From contig NZ_NQYC01000001.1 in the NCBI RefSeq assembly GCF_003600835.1, positions 3,681,001-3,745,000 on the forward strand: 64,000 bases of DNA. The letters run 5' to 3'. The first letter of the stretch is position 1; every line of letters begins with the position of its first letter. This DNA comes from Bacillus sp. PK3_68 (GTDB taxonomy: Bacteria; Bacillota; Bacilli; Bacillales; Domibacillaceae). Below the pieces are notes generated by a model. It searched no databases and was not told the origin of the DNA. It was given only the letters and a program-made list of their open reading frames with translations. Positions 46,730 through 55,427 of this stretch are shown here, piece after piece. The position numbers and the translations under genes are program-made.

Positions 46730-46957
46730 ATGTCATCTTATAAAGAGTTTGTAAAGGAAAAAGAGAAGATTGATGAACTTTATAAAAATGGATACACAAT
46801 CACCGGTGTAGAGGAAAACTTAAGCGGGGCTTTTTTGACATTTGAACGGTCATCTCTAGATTTAAAGAATACAGAGAAAAAGGTAAAGCTGCAAATTTTG
46901 ACAGCGGACGCTCGAAAGTATTTTTCCAATTTGATTATGGCCAATCAGAAAGGTTAG
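46730..46957 (+). CDS. Small conserved-looking protein at the end of the pyrimidine operon
   Basis: A 75-aa acidic-basic protein starting SSYKEFVKEKEKIDELYKNG and continuing TITGVEENLSGAFLTFERSS. No signal peptide, membrane segment or known domain is seen. ATG 46730 has GGAGGAG about 6 bases upstream and lies 29 bases after the permease gene, so it belongs to the operon. The function is unknown. Confidence 0.65.
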   Translation: MSSYKEFVKEKEKIDELYKNGYTITGVEENLSGAFLTFERSSLDLKNTEKKVKLQILTADARKYFSNLIMANQKG

Positions 46958-46993
46958 TGTAATTGATCAATTAGGATGTAACGATCAATCAAT

Positions 46994-47040
46994 ATTTCCC
47001 CGCCGGATTAGATATAGATTTGTTGTTTCGGCGGGGAAAT
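46994..47040. terminator. Bidirectional stem-loop between converging genes
   Basis: ATTTCCCCGCCG (46994-47005) pairs with CGGCGGGGAAAT (47029-47040). No long T run follows, but it sits between two converging transcription units. Confidence 0.65.
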
Positions 47041-47060
47041 ACTTAACAGCAGATTAATAT

Positions 47061-47618
47061 CTAAAGAGGAAGTTTATTTCCCCGTTCTACTTCGTGGGGT
47101 CTTTGAATATTGAAGATTACCTCTACGTCTATGTCTTTGATCTGTCTTTCTTGATTGTATAAAACATAATAAATAATTTCATCATCAATGTGATAAATAA
47201 TGCCATCGTTGGAGCGGGATAAAAGATAGTCCTTTACGCTGTTTCCGATTTGTCTAGAGAGCTCTAATGAACTGCGGAATTCTTGATGATCCGGAAAATG
47301 TTTCCCTGCATATTTCCAGCGGAGAGCTTCCTTTCTTAAGCGGGCTTCGCTGAATTGGTAGTTTAAAATGAAGGGGTTTTGGAAAAAAATCTTTTGGTTT
47401 AATACGACAGCTGTTTCATCGCCTTCCACTTCTGCATGACAAAAGGCATACTGTGCCGCCAGGCCGAGATCGTTAATCAGATAAATACCTTGTCCGAATA
47501 ATGAACGAGCAGCTACTCCATTATTAAAAGCCCGCCACTCCCCACGCTCATATTTTTGATTGAGTATGACTCTTTTCGCTTCTCCATAACTGACTCCTCG
47601 GTAAGCTTTTCTTTCCAA
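47061..47618 (-). CDS. ADP-ribosyltransferase-like protein
   Basis: A 185-aa cytoplasmic protein with features of the PARP/ART fold. It starts ERKAYRGVSYGEAKRVILNQ. It then has ARSLFGQGIYLINDLGLAAQ followed by YA, which resembles the PARP-type LFGKGIYFAD...A..YA segment. It ends with DGIIYHIDDEIIYYVLYNQE then RQIKDI, like the YVVFDPEQIK ending of many ART-like proteins. The first PARP-triad residue (His) appears as Arg (YRG). It stands alone without an obvious antitoxin, and a cre-like site lies 92 bases upstream. Activity and target are unknown; it could also be an inactive relative. Confidence 0.5.
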   Translation of the reverse strand: MERKAYRGVSYGEAKRVILNQKYERGEWRAFNNGVAARSLFGQGIYLINDLGLAAQYAFCHAEVEGDETAVVLNQKIFFQNPFILNYQFSEARLRKEALRWKYAGKHFPDHQEFRSSLELSRQIGNSVKDYLLSRSNDGIIYHIDDEIIYYVLYNQERQIKDIDVEVIFNIQRPHEVERGNKLPL

Positions 47619-47709
47619 GTAAAACCCTCCCTCTATAAGTGTTCATTTACACAAAAAAATTAACAGCTGATTATGGTTTGGGATTTTTAGTTAAGGTAAA
47701 AAGAAGGAA

Positions 47710-47723
47710 ATTAAGCGCTTACA
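47710..47723 (-). promoter_or_regulatory. Possible CcpA (cre) site
   Basis: On the minus strand TGTAAGCGCTTAAT matches TGNAANCGNTNNCA at 12 of 14 positions, with a perfect TAAGCGCTTA core. It lies about 92 bases before the ADP-ribosyltransferase-like gene. Confidence 0.4.
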
Positions 47724-47803
47724 TTCATGGTGGACGTCTATGGACACTTCCAGTGGAAGATCCATAGAAAAAGAAGTTGATTGATTGCAATCTGCTAATC
47801 AAT

Positions 47804-48613
47804 TCATATTTTGTTCGTTGACTTAATATGAATCCAGGGACGTTCATCCTCCCAGTCCAATGAGATTGGGAGACGGAAAGTTTTGCTGAGCAGCTCTTCG
47901 GTTAAAACTGTTCTTTTAGGGCCGGCGGCAACAATATTTCCCTGATTAATTAAGAGGGCATGTGTAAAAGACGGCATAAGCTCTTCAATGTGATGAGTCA
48001 CATACAAAAGAGTTGGGCCTTCAGATGATTGGCTCATATGTTCAATCGCAGAAAGCAGTTCTTCTTTTGAATATAAGTCCAATCCATTGCAGGGCTCGTC
48101 TAGGATAAGCAATTTTGGAGACGGCATTAGTGCCCGGGCAATCATCGTTCTCTTTTTTTCTCCTTGTGATAGGGAATAGAAAGCTCGGTCAGCCAAGCTC
48201 TCGATTCTGAATTGTTGAAGAAGGTTGTTGGCTTTTTTAATATCTTCTTCGTTTATCTCCTCATACAGGCCGACAGAGGCATTTTTCCCGCTTAAGACGA
48301 CTTCAAGGACAGAGTCATTTGGTCGGGAATGAAATTTTTCTTCCAGTGAGGAGCTCACCCAGCCAATGCTTTTGCGAAGCTCAGGAATATTCGTTTTGCC
48401 AAATAAGTGTCCTAAAACAGAAATTTTTCCTTTCGTTGGCCATTGATAACCAGTGATGATTTTCAGAAGGGATGTTTTTCCTGAGCCATTTAATCCAAGG
48501 ATGGCCCAGTGTTCTCCTTTTTTAACACTCCATGAAATGCGGCTGAGTATATTGTTCTGTTCTCTTTTCCAGGTGACTTCTTCCAGTTCAATTACTTTAT
48601 TCTCTTCCATCAT
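47804..48613 (-). CDS. ABC transporter ATP-binding protein (YlmA-like)
   Basis: A 269-aa ABC ATPase with Walker A (GLNGSGKTS), signature (SLSQGEKKR, the SQGE variant) and Walker B (LLILDEPCNGLD). It resembles B. subtilis YlmA and ModF-type proteins, which occur without a permease and whose role is unknown. AGGAGG lies 8 bases before ATG 48613. There is no permease gene nearby. Confidence 0.85.
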   Translation of the reverse strand: MMEENKVIELEEVTWKREQNNILSRISWSVKKGEHWAILGLNGSGKTSLLKIITGYQWPTKGKISVLGHLFGKTNIPELRKSIGWVSSSLEEKFHSRPNDSVLEVVLSGKNASVGLYEEINEEDIKKANNLLQQFRIESLADRAFYSLSQGEKKRTMIARALMPSPKLLILDEPCNGLDLYSKEELLSAIEHMSQSSEGPTLLYVTHHIEELMPSFTHALLINQGNIVAAGPKRTVLTEELLSKTFRLPISLDWEDERPWIHIKSTNKI

Positions 48614-48772
48614 TTATAAATCCTCCTGCAAATAACTTGCTGCTTTTAAACACATAATCTATATATTTATAGTTTATATGAAAAATTCCTCTTTTTATTA
48701 TTCTTAATTCGTTAAATCTCTCTATACTTTCTTTGTGAACTTGCATGCAGAGGGAGGGAAGAAGAGAACAAC

Positions 48773-48807
48773 AAAAAGTGTTCCAATGGTTTTTTGGAAC
48801 ACTTTTT
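48773..48807 (-). terminator. Terminator of the formate dehydrogenase 2 operon
   Basis: On the minus strand AAAAAGTGTTCCAA pairs with TTGGAACACTTTTT, whose own T-rich end and TGTTG follow. It lies 54 bases past the DUF1641 stop codon. Confidence 0.85.
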
Positions 48808-48860
48808 GCGTTATATAAAGTTAGTAGTTGAATGTCCTATAGACAATAAAATACAATCAA

Positions 48861-49343
48861 TTATTCTTCTTTCAATTCTTTTCCCATGCCTTTAAGGAAG
48901 TGCATGCCAAATCGGATCGCCCGATTGATGTCGGGATCCTTCAATACTTTCAGTAAATCCATCACACCAATTGTTTTACTGCTGTGAAGATGTTCGTTGG
49001 CCTCCTCCACGCCAGCTGTGATGCTTCCTGTCAGCTTTTTTATCATGTCAGGATCTGTGCTGGCCAGTGTGTCCGCTACACTGAGAAAGTGATTCATAAG
49101 ATTGGTTACCGGCTCACGGGAGACTTGATGAATGGCAATGCTAGCGACGCGTTCTTTTGCCTGCAGCAGGGAGTTGGCTGCTTCCAGTGCCCCCATGTCA
49201 TTTAATTCACTGATAATGTTCAGAATGCTGTTTAAGGCATTTTCATTCTCTGCCAACAGCTTTTGCAAGTCAGTCAATTTCTGCTGGGCGCGTTCTTCTT
49301 CAGTCTGCTCTTGTTTCCTGATCGAAGTAATCGGTGCTGCCAT
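48861..49343 (-). CDS. DUF1641 protein, formate dehydrogenase 2 partner (YrhD-like)
   Basis: A 160-aa helical protein of the DUF1641 family, paralogous to the one after formate dehydrogenase 1 but without its hydrophobic C-terminal tail. It begins AAPITSIRKQEQTEEERAQQ, like the partner's AKAITQIRRMELSEEEQRQR. It follows the dehydrogenase by 18 bases with GAAAGGAGA upstream. The function is not established; co-occurrence suggests a subunit or assembly role. Confidence 0.85.
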   Translation of the reverse strand: MAAPITSIRKQEQTEEERAQQKLTDLQKLLAENENALNSILNIISELNDMGALEAANSLLQAKERVASIAIHQVSREPVTNLMNHFLSVADTLASTDPDMIKKLTGSITAGVEEANEHLHSSKTIGVMDLLKVLKDPDINRAIRFGMHFLKGMGKELKEE

Positions 49344-49361
49344 AAATGTATCTCCTTTCTA

Positions 49362-52288
49362 TTAGTTAGTCGTTAAGTGAACATATCCAGGGCGTTTCCA
49401 TTTGCGCTGTACTTCCACACCGTTTTGAGGATGCCGCTTTTTGTTGCGAGGATTTGTTCTTGGCAATGGTGTTTCCCCGCAGTTGGTGAGCACTTCCATT
49501 CTTACTTTTGTCTGCTTATAAGCAGGGGTATTTGTACGCTGGTCAACAGCAGGCCCTGTCAAAAAGTTAATGGCTGAGTCCTTATCAACAGAATTCATCG
49601 GCAAGAATAACTCATTTGCTTTCACACGGCTGGTAATTAAAACAGGCAGCTTTAATGCTCCAAAAGGAGAAACAAGACGTACAAGCGCTCCATCTTTTAT
49701 TCCTCTCTCGTCGGCAAGTTCAGGGATACTTCTACAAAAATTTCCGGTACCTTTGATTGGATACCAGTTGATTTATTCGTCATGTTGCCCTCATGGAAAT
49801 GCTCTAGCATCCGGCCATTGTTAATATGAAGGTCATACTCCTTTGGAAACTCAACAGGCGGCACCCAATCCGATAAAGCAAAACGCGCTTTTTTATCAGG
49901 GAAGTTAAAGCCATCTGTATAAAGAAGAGGAGTGCTCGCTCCGCTATGGCTTCCCCAAAGAAAGCTTTGCCATCCTTCTAATTTGTCATAGCTTGCCTGG
50001 CTGAAAAGGGGAACGAGGCCTGTCATTTCGTTAAATATATCGCTTGGACCGCTATAGTTCCATCTCGCGCCAAGGCGGTTCGCAATTTCCTGTATGATCC
50101 ACCAGTCCGGTTTGGATTGGCCGAGAGAAGGGAGAACCTGGTACAGACGCTGGACACGGCGTTCGGTGTTGGTGAACGTTCCCTCTTTCTCCAGAGATGG
50201 AGAAGCCGGCAAAATGACATCTGCGTACTGGGCTGTTCTAGAAAGGAACATATCTTGAACAACAAAGAAGTCAAGCTTTGATAAAACGTCGTGTACATGA
50301 TTGGCGTTGGAATCAACAAGCGCCATATCTTCACCTACAAGATACATTGCTTTCATGTTGCCAGCCTCAACAGATTTTAACATATGGATATTATCAAGCC
50401 CCGGAACAGCGGAAATTTTCACCCCATAAGCCTTTTCGAACTTTTCGCGGGCGGCATCATCTGTAACATGCTGGTAGCCAGGAAGCCAGCCAGGAAGCGT
50501 ACCCATGTCGCAGGCTCCTTGAACGTTATTATGGCCCCGGAGCGGATAAGCGCCAGCGCCCGGCCGGCGATAGTTGCCTGTAGCGAGCAATAAGTTTGAA
50601 ATCGCTGCAGATGTATCGGAACCTCCTGTATTTTGTGTGACACCCATTCCCCATAACACACAGGTGCCATCTGCATCCCGAATCATCTGGGCTACACGGA
50701 TAAGAGTATCCGCTGCAATGCCGGTTACCTTTTCTGCATACTCAAGCGTATATTTTTGGAGGACTTCTTTATATTCGTCAAAGAAATTAACATTTTCTTC
50801 AATGAATGATTGATCATGCCAACCTTGATCGATCATATACTTTGTGACAGCCATTAGCCATACTTGATCGGTTCCTTGTTTTGGGCTAATGAAAATATCC
50901 GAGCGTTCAGCCATTTCGTGCTTGCGCACATCGGCTACGATAAGCTTTTGACCATGAACCTTGTGGGCACGTTTCACACGTGTAGCAAGAACTGGATGTC
51001 CTTCAGCAGGATTGGCCCCAACGATAATGACGAGTCCTGCTTTAGCGATGTCTTGAATCGTGCCCGCATCGCCGCCCATGCCGACTGTCCGGAACAATCC
51101 GTCTGTCGCAGGGGATTGGCAGTAACGGGAGCAGTTATCCACATCGTTCGTTTCAAATACTTGCCGAGCTAGTTTTTGAATAAGATAGTTTTCTTCATTT
51201 GTAATTTTAGAAGAAGAAATAAATCCGACAGAACCCGGGCCGTGCTCCCGCTGAATGGTGCCGAGTCTGCTTGCAACGAGTTCTAATGCCTCTTCCCATG
51301 TTGCTTCCACAAACTCATCATTTTTACGGATTAAAGGCATTGTCAGACGTTTTTCCGAATTGATGAAGTCCCAGCCGAATTTTCCTTTTACACAGGTAGA
51401 GATAGCGTTTACTGGTGCGTCAGAAGTCGGCTGAACTTTAAGGATTTTACGCCCTTTTGTCCAAATTTCAAATGAACAGCCGACACCACAGAACGTGCAG
51501 ACAGTCTTCGTTTTTTTCGTGCGCGTTTCCCGCATGGCCGCTTCTGCTTCAGACACGGCAAAAATACCGCTGTATCCTGGCTCAACCGTTTTGACGAGAT
51601 CAATCATCGGAGTGAGGATTTCTTCCTTCATTCCGGTCATAAAGCCGGCTTCGCCGAGCATAGATTTTTCCATTAAAGCATTACAAGGGCAGATGGTTAC
51701 GCATTGCCCGCAGCTAACGCAGGAGGAATCATTAATTGAGCTTCCTTTATCCCAGAGAACACGTGGCCGCTCAGCTTCCCAGTCAATCGACAAGGTTTCA
51801 TTTACCTGCAGATTTTGGCATACTTCCACGCACTGTCCGCATGCAATGCACTGATTCGGATCATAGCGGTAGAACGGATGAGACATATCGACCTCACAAG
51901 CAGGCACTTTTGGCTCGTAAGGATATTTTTGATGTTCGATTTCCATCTGTTGGACTGTATTGTGCAGCTTACAATTACCGTTATTGTTATCACAGACCGT
52001 GCAATAGAGCAAATGGTTTTCTAAAATACGATCCATCGCCTCTGTTTGAGCTTCTTTAGCGAGAGGAGAGGAAAGTTCAATCTTCATCCCCTGCTGCACT
52101 ACGGTTGAACAGGAGCGGACGAGCTTTCCATCAACTTCAACAATGCAAGTGTCACATGTTTGAATAGGATCTACTTCAGGGACGTAACAAATTTGTGGGT
52201 GAGGGATATTCTGTTGATTAACAGTCTCCAGAATAGTTGACCCTGGCTCTGTTATGTATTCTTTTCCATTGATCATAATTGTTACCAT
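49362..52288 (-). pseudogene. Formate dehydrogenase alpha subunit 2 (YrhE type), frameshifted near the C-terminus
   Basis: A second bis-MGD formate dehydrogenase with the same build as the first: ferredoxin 2Fe-2S (QTCDTC), CTVCDNNNGNCKLHN, two 4Fe-4S motifs (CIACGQCVEVC, CVSCGQCVTICPC), the catalytic cluster (CTFCGVGC) and Cys in NCSRYCQSPAT. The frame breaks at three C on the coding strand (+ strand GGG, 49723-49725). With four C it reads VEVSPELADERGIKDG and continues to the stop at 49362, for 975 aa. GGGAGG lies 7 bases before ATG 52288. A leader terminator lies upstream. If the break is real, the last 120 residues of the MGD-binding domain are lost. Confidence 0.87.
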
Positions 52289-52312
52289 AATGTTTCCTCC
52301 CTTTCTTAGAAA

Positions 52313-52370
52313 TAAAAAAATCCACCATGAAATTATGCCTGGTTAATAGACATAATATGCTCATGGTGGA
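52313..52370 (-). terminator. Leader terminator (attenuator) of formate dehydrogenase 2
   Basis: On the minus strand TCCACCATGA (52370-52361) pairs with TCATGGTGGA (52330-52321), with an inner ATTATG/CATAAT stem, and TTTTTTTATT follows. It sits between the promoter and the gene's ribosome site, so it can end transcription early. The leader before it contains a smaller TTTAG/CTAAA stem that might be part of a switch. Confidence 0.75.
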
Positions 52371-52417
52371 ATAGTTATTTAGCAGTTCTTACTAAACAGC
52401 CAATCCAGTTAAATGTT

Positions 52418-52446
52418 AAAATAGAAAGAGCCAGAACAATTGTCAA
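52418..52446 (-). promoter_or_regulatory. Promoter of formate dehydrogenase 2
   Basis: On the minus strand TTGACA (52446-52441), a 17-base spacer and TATTTT (52423-52418). It would give a leader of about 120 bases containing the attenuator. Confidence 0.6.
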
Positions 52447-52598
52447 TATTCTAAGTCCTTCTTAGCTATTATAGTGTTTAGAAGAAAAATAAACAAGATG
52501 CACTATTTTGTAACAAAAGCATGATGGAAGGCTGTACGAGATCATTGGGAGCATATTAATTGCTCAGTTAAAAAGTGAATGGCAGGGAGATTAAAGGT

Positions 52599-52943
52599 AT
52601 GTCTAAAAAAATCCATGAATTTAATGATATCATTCGCAAGCTGCGTAAAGATTTATTGGGAAAAGGACCAGATCGCATTCATAGTGTGTTCGTTGAAAAT
52701 ATGGCTATTTCTACTTTATACGGCAATCTGACGCCAACAGAGAAATTCATTGCCAAAACACCAGAGGGAAAAGAGATGGTGCATGCAGCCAGAACAAAGT
52801 TGATTCAAGAAGTATACGCAGCTAATCCACCCGAGGGATTGGAAGAGCTGATTGGAGCAAAGCTCGTTCATTTGTTTTCTGATATTAAGGTAGAAGAAGA
52901 TATTGCTGTTTCTGTATTTGTCTTTGATAAAAATATTATTTAG
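52599..52943 (+). CDS. DUF2294/MpsC-family protein
   Basis: A 114-aa protein with the DUF2294 pattern: IRKLRKDLLGKGPDRIHSVF, TLYGNLTPTEKFI and HAARTKLIQEVY. Members were later grouped with MpsC of membrane-potential-generating or bicarbonate systems, but most genomic copies are uncharacterised. ATG 52599 is chosen because GGGAG lies about 9 bases upstream. It is 12 bases before fdhD and probably co-transcribed, so a link with formate metabolism is likely. Confidence 0.8.
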   Translation: MSKKIHEFNDIIRKLRKDLLGKGPDRIHSVFVENMAISTLYGNLTPTEKFIAKTPEGKEMVHAARTKLIQEVYAANPPEGLEELIGAKLVHLFSDIKVEEDIAVSVFVFDKNII

Positions 52944-52955
52944 AAGGTGAAAGCA

Positions 52956-53768
52956 GTGAACAAAACAGAGGTAAAACGAAAGATTCTCCGTTTTGCAAAC
53001 GGACAGGCAGAGCAAGTCGAGGACCGCATTGTGACCGAATACCCTGTGACGATCAAGATGAACGGAGAAGAGTTCGTAACGATGGTTTGTACTCCTGAGT
53101 ATATTGAAGACATGGTAATTGGCTATTTGGCGTCAGAAGGAATTGTCCGTCGTTACGAGGACATTAAAGAGATGAGAGTCCAAGAGAAGGAAGGCTATGT
53201 TCATGTGGAAACGGATAAGTTAAATCCTTACTCGCAGCGCTTTCAGAGCAAACGGTACATTACTTCCTGCTGCGGCATGAGCAGACAAGGATTTGTTTTT
53301 GTTAACGATGCGTTAACCGCTAAGAAAATGAAGGGGATTCACGTCACTCTCACGCCTGAGGATTGTTTTCGCCTCATGAATGAAATGCAGGAGTCGGCCG
53401 CTCTCTTTCAGGAGACAGGCGGTGTTCATAACGCTGCTTTATGTAATAAAGATGGAATAATACTAAGCCGAATGGACATTGGCCGCCATAATGCGCTTGA
53501 TAAAATTTATGGTTATTGCATAAGAAATGAAATTTCTATTAGCGATAAAGTCCTTGTATTCAGTGGCCGTTTATCTTCGGAAATCTTGTCGAAGGTAGCC
53601 AAAATCGGCTGCGAAGTCGTCTTGACAAAGTCGGCGCCTACAGAACTCGCTTTACAATTGGCCGAAGAATTAGGGGTTACAGCTGTAGGATTTGTCCGCA
53701 ATCAATCGTTCAATGTGTATACGTGCCCGGAGAGGATTAACATGAATGCACCCTCTGCCGGCAAATAG
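52956..53768 (+). CDS. fdhD: FdhD, formate dehydrogenase sulfurtransferase
   Basis: A 270-aa protein that moves sulfur from a cysteine desulfurase to the molybdenum cofactor of formate dehydrogenase. It has the family Cys pair region (TSCCGMSRQG), the cofactor-binding GGVHNAALC and DIGRHNALDKIYG, and the C-terminal SGRLSSEILSKVAKIG. GTG 52956 has AAGGTGA upstream; GTG 52947 overlaps that site. It should serve both formate dehydrogenases in this window. Confidence 0.93.
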   Translation: MNKTEVKRKILRFANGQAEQVEDRIVTEYPVTIKMNGEEFVTMVCTPEYIEDMVIGYLASEGIVRRYEDIKEMRVQEKEGYVHVETDKLNPYSQRFQSKRYITSCCGMSRQGFVFVNDALTAKKMKGIHVTLTPEDCFRLMNEMQESAALFQETGGVHNAALCNKDGIILSRMDIGRHNALDKIYGYCIRNEISISDKVLVFSGRLSSEILSKVAKIGCEVVLTKSAPTELALQLAEELGVTAVGFVRNQSFNVYTCPERINMNAPSAGK

Positions 53769-53795
53769 ACTATAAAATCCAAATTTTTCATAGAG

Positions 53796-53840
53796 AAGGT
53801 TTTTCACAAATCGAGATTAGATTTGTGAAAAACCTTTTTC
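53796..53840 (+). terminator. Terminator after fdhD
   Basis: A perfect 17-bp stem (53796-53812 with 53820-53836) around a 7-base loop, followed by TTTC. Confidence 0.88.
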
Positions 53841-53867
53841 CGTTCACAGACGAGTGGGAGAGTCGTT

Positions 53868-55169
53868 CTACTCCATACTCACCCGATATATTTTTCTTGG
53901 ACGTCCCTTCGATGTAGGGGCTTCTTCACCAATAATTTCTGCGATTCCTTGATCTACCAAACCATTAAGAATCCGACGTGCATTTCTTGGTGTCATTTTT
54001 AACCACTCTGCAACATTGGCAGCAGTGATGGAATGATTCCCCATTCTTTTTTGTACAGACAAAATTTTGTTAAATGTAGTAATTGTTACTCCACAGCGTG
54101 TTAGCTTTTCACTAATCTCCTTGTTTTCTGTACGGTATCCAAACGAGATATTTTCTCTTTCCTTAAGTGGACCTTCAATTGTCCCATTGTTGTCAACGAG
54201 AAAAGCGCAAAATGCATCGTAATTTTGGGCATGATTTAAGGCAAGCCGGGCATTTTCCTCTGCTACAAGTGCTGTGTCTCCATAGCCAATGCCTATATTA
54301 GACGGCAATTCCGTAATTAATGCTAACCTTTCTAACAGGGCACCGATTTGTTGTTCTGAATCCTGCAAGGAACCTCTCGTCGAGAAAATGATAAAGACAC
54401 CAACACCGAGAGACATGAATGATCCGGATATCGATTCTGAAAAATTCAATACGGCCGATTGCAGTTCTAAATTTAAGCGATGCTGATCGTATGATACCAT
54501 ATGGTAATCTGCTTTTTTCTCCATAATCTCTACCTTTACGAGCAGCGCAGCTATTTGTGACTGCTTAAAATGCATAGTCTCCCATTTTTGAATCGCCTCT
54601 GTTAAGGTATCGCGAATATTACTTCGTGTCGGAGTCACCCAGTAGGCAGGAATCCCCTCTAAACACAAATCTTCATATATAGAACGCAAACAAGTAATGC
54701 AAATCTCTACTTTCTCTTCCTCAAATAGCTTTTTATGAAAAGCTAGAAGGTCTGCAATGGGAGTATCATGTGAATATTCATGAACATAGACATGCTCAAT
54801 AGGGATATTAAGGTCTCGGTAGGTTTCATATACATCACGCTTTGATAGCATATCAATACTTACATGCTCGAGGCTCTTCTTATCTTTATAGCCAATCTCC
54901 ACAAGCGTTTTCGTAAGACTCGATCCGTCCAAATGAAGATAGAAAAACGGCTGCTTCGCTCCGCTTTTCCGGGAAGGGGTATAGAGGGCGGGACCCGCAA
55001 ATACCCACAGATCCGCCTGGTCTTGGTTTTCTTGTAAAATATGAGTGGTTTCTTCAGTGTTTTGATAAACAAATGGAATAGGAAGGAGTTTGTCGCTGTA
55101 TTCTTCTGCAATGTCAGATATAAGCTGGACAGAGTTGCTCGGTCCGACGATGCCCGCTCTTGGTTTCAT
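53868..55169 (-). CDS. Transcriptional regulator with GGDEF-like and C-terminal HTH domains
   Basis: A 433-aa cytoplasmic regulator. The N-terminal 200 residues start KPRAGIVGPSNSVQLISDIA and look like a ligand-sensing domain of Rossmann or PrpR-N type (the VFAGPALYT and ITCLRSIYEDL segments). The middle (about 255-340) resembles a degenerate nucleotide-cyclase/GGDEF fold (GVGVFIIFSTRG, IGIGYGDTALVAEENARLAL). The C-terminus is a winged helix (ITAANVAEWLKMTPRNARRI). ATG 55169 has GAGGTGG 8 bases upstream. It is divergent from the hpaC operon and is the best candidate to bind the shared 26-bp operator (inference). Confidence 0.7.
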   Translation of the reverse strand: MKPRAGIVGPSNSVQLISDIAEEYSDKLLPIPFVYQNTEETTHILQENQDQADLWVFAGPALYTPSRKSGAKQPFFYLHLDGSSLTKTLVEIGYKDKKSLEHVSIDMLSKRDVYETYRDLNIPIEHVYVHEYSHDTPIADLLAFHKKLFEEEKVEICITCLRSIYEDLCLEGIPAYWVTPTRSNIRDTLTEAIQKWETMHFKQSQIAALLVKVEIMEKKADYHMVSYDQHRLNLELQSAVLNFSESISGSFMSLGVGVFIIFSTRGSLQDSEQQIGALLERLALITELPSNIGIGYGDTALVAEENARLALNHAQNYDAFCAFLVDNNGTIEGPLKERENISFGYRTENKEISEKLTRCGVTITTFNKILSVQKRMGNHSITAANVAEWLKMTPRNARRILNGLVDQGIAEIIGEEAPTSKGRPRKIYRVSME

Positions 55170-55345
55170 ATTTGCTACCACCTCGTTCAAAATTATGTAT
55201 ATTTACTCTTCTTTAATTATAACAACTACGGGAACTATTAGCATAAACGTTTATGCTTTTCAACTATTCCTTCTTCTTTCTGGACATTCGACAAAAAGTC
55301 TAGATTTTAAAAAGAAAATAGAAATAGAATTTTTAGAAAATTTCG

Positions 55346-55412
55346 TTGACTTTCTAATTGAAAATCTATATATTTTAATTAAGGAACATATTAAGAATAA
55401 TTCCTTAATTAA
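55346..55412 (+). promoter_or_regulatory. Promoter and operator A of the hpaC-hpaB operon
   Basis: TTGACT (55346-55351), a 17-base spacer and TATATT (55369-55374). Immediately after lies a perfect 12-bp inverted repeat, TTAATTAAGGAA (55375-55386) and TTCCTTAATTAA (55401-55412). Its core AAGGAACAT...TTCCTT recurs with identical spacing at 59906-59931. Confidence 0.8.
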
Positions 55413-55427
55413 AAAGGAGGCAACGGA

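Noticed and set aside
51495-52059. Long + strand frames opposite formate dehydrogenase 2
   Set aside because: They are Cys/Ser-rich antisense shadows of the Fe-S cluster region with no start signals.
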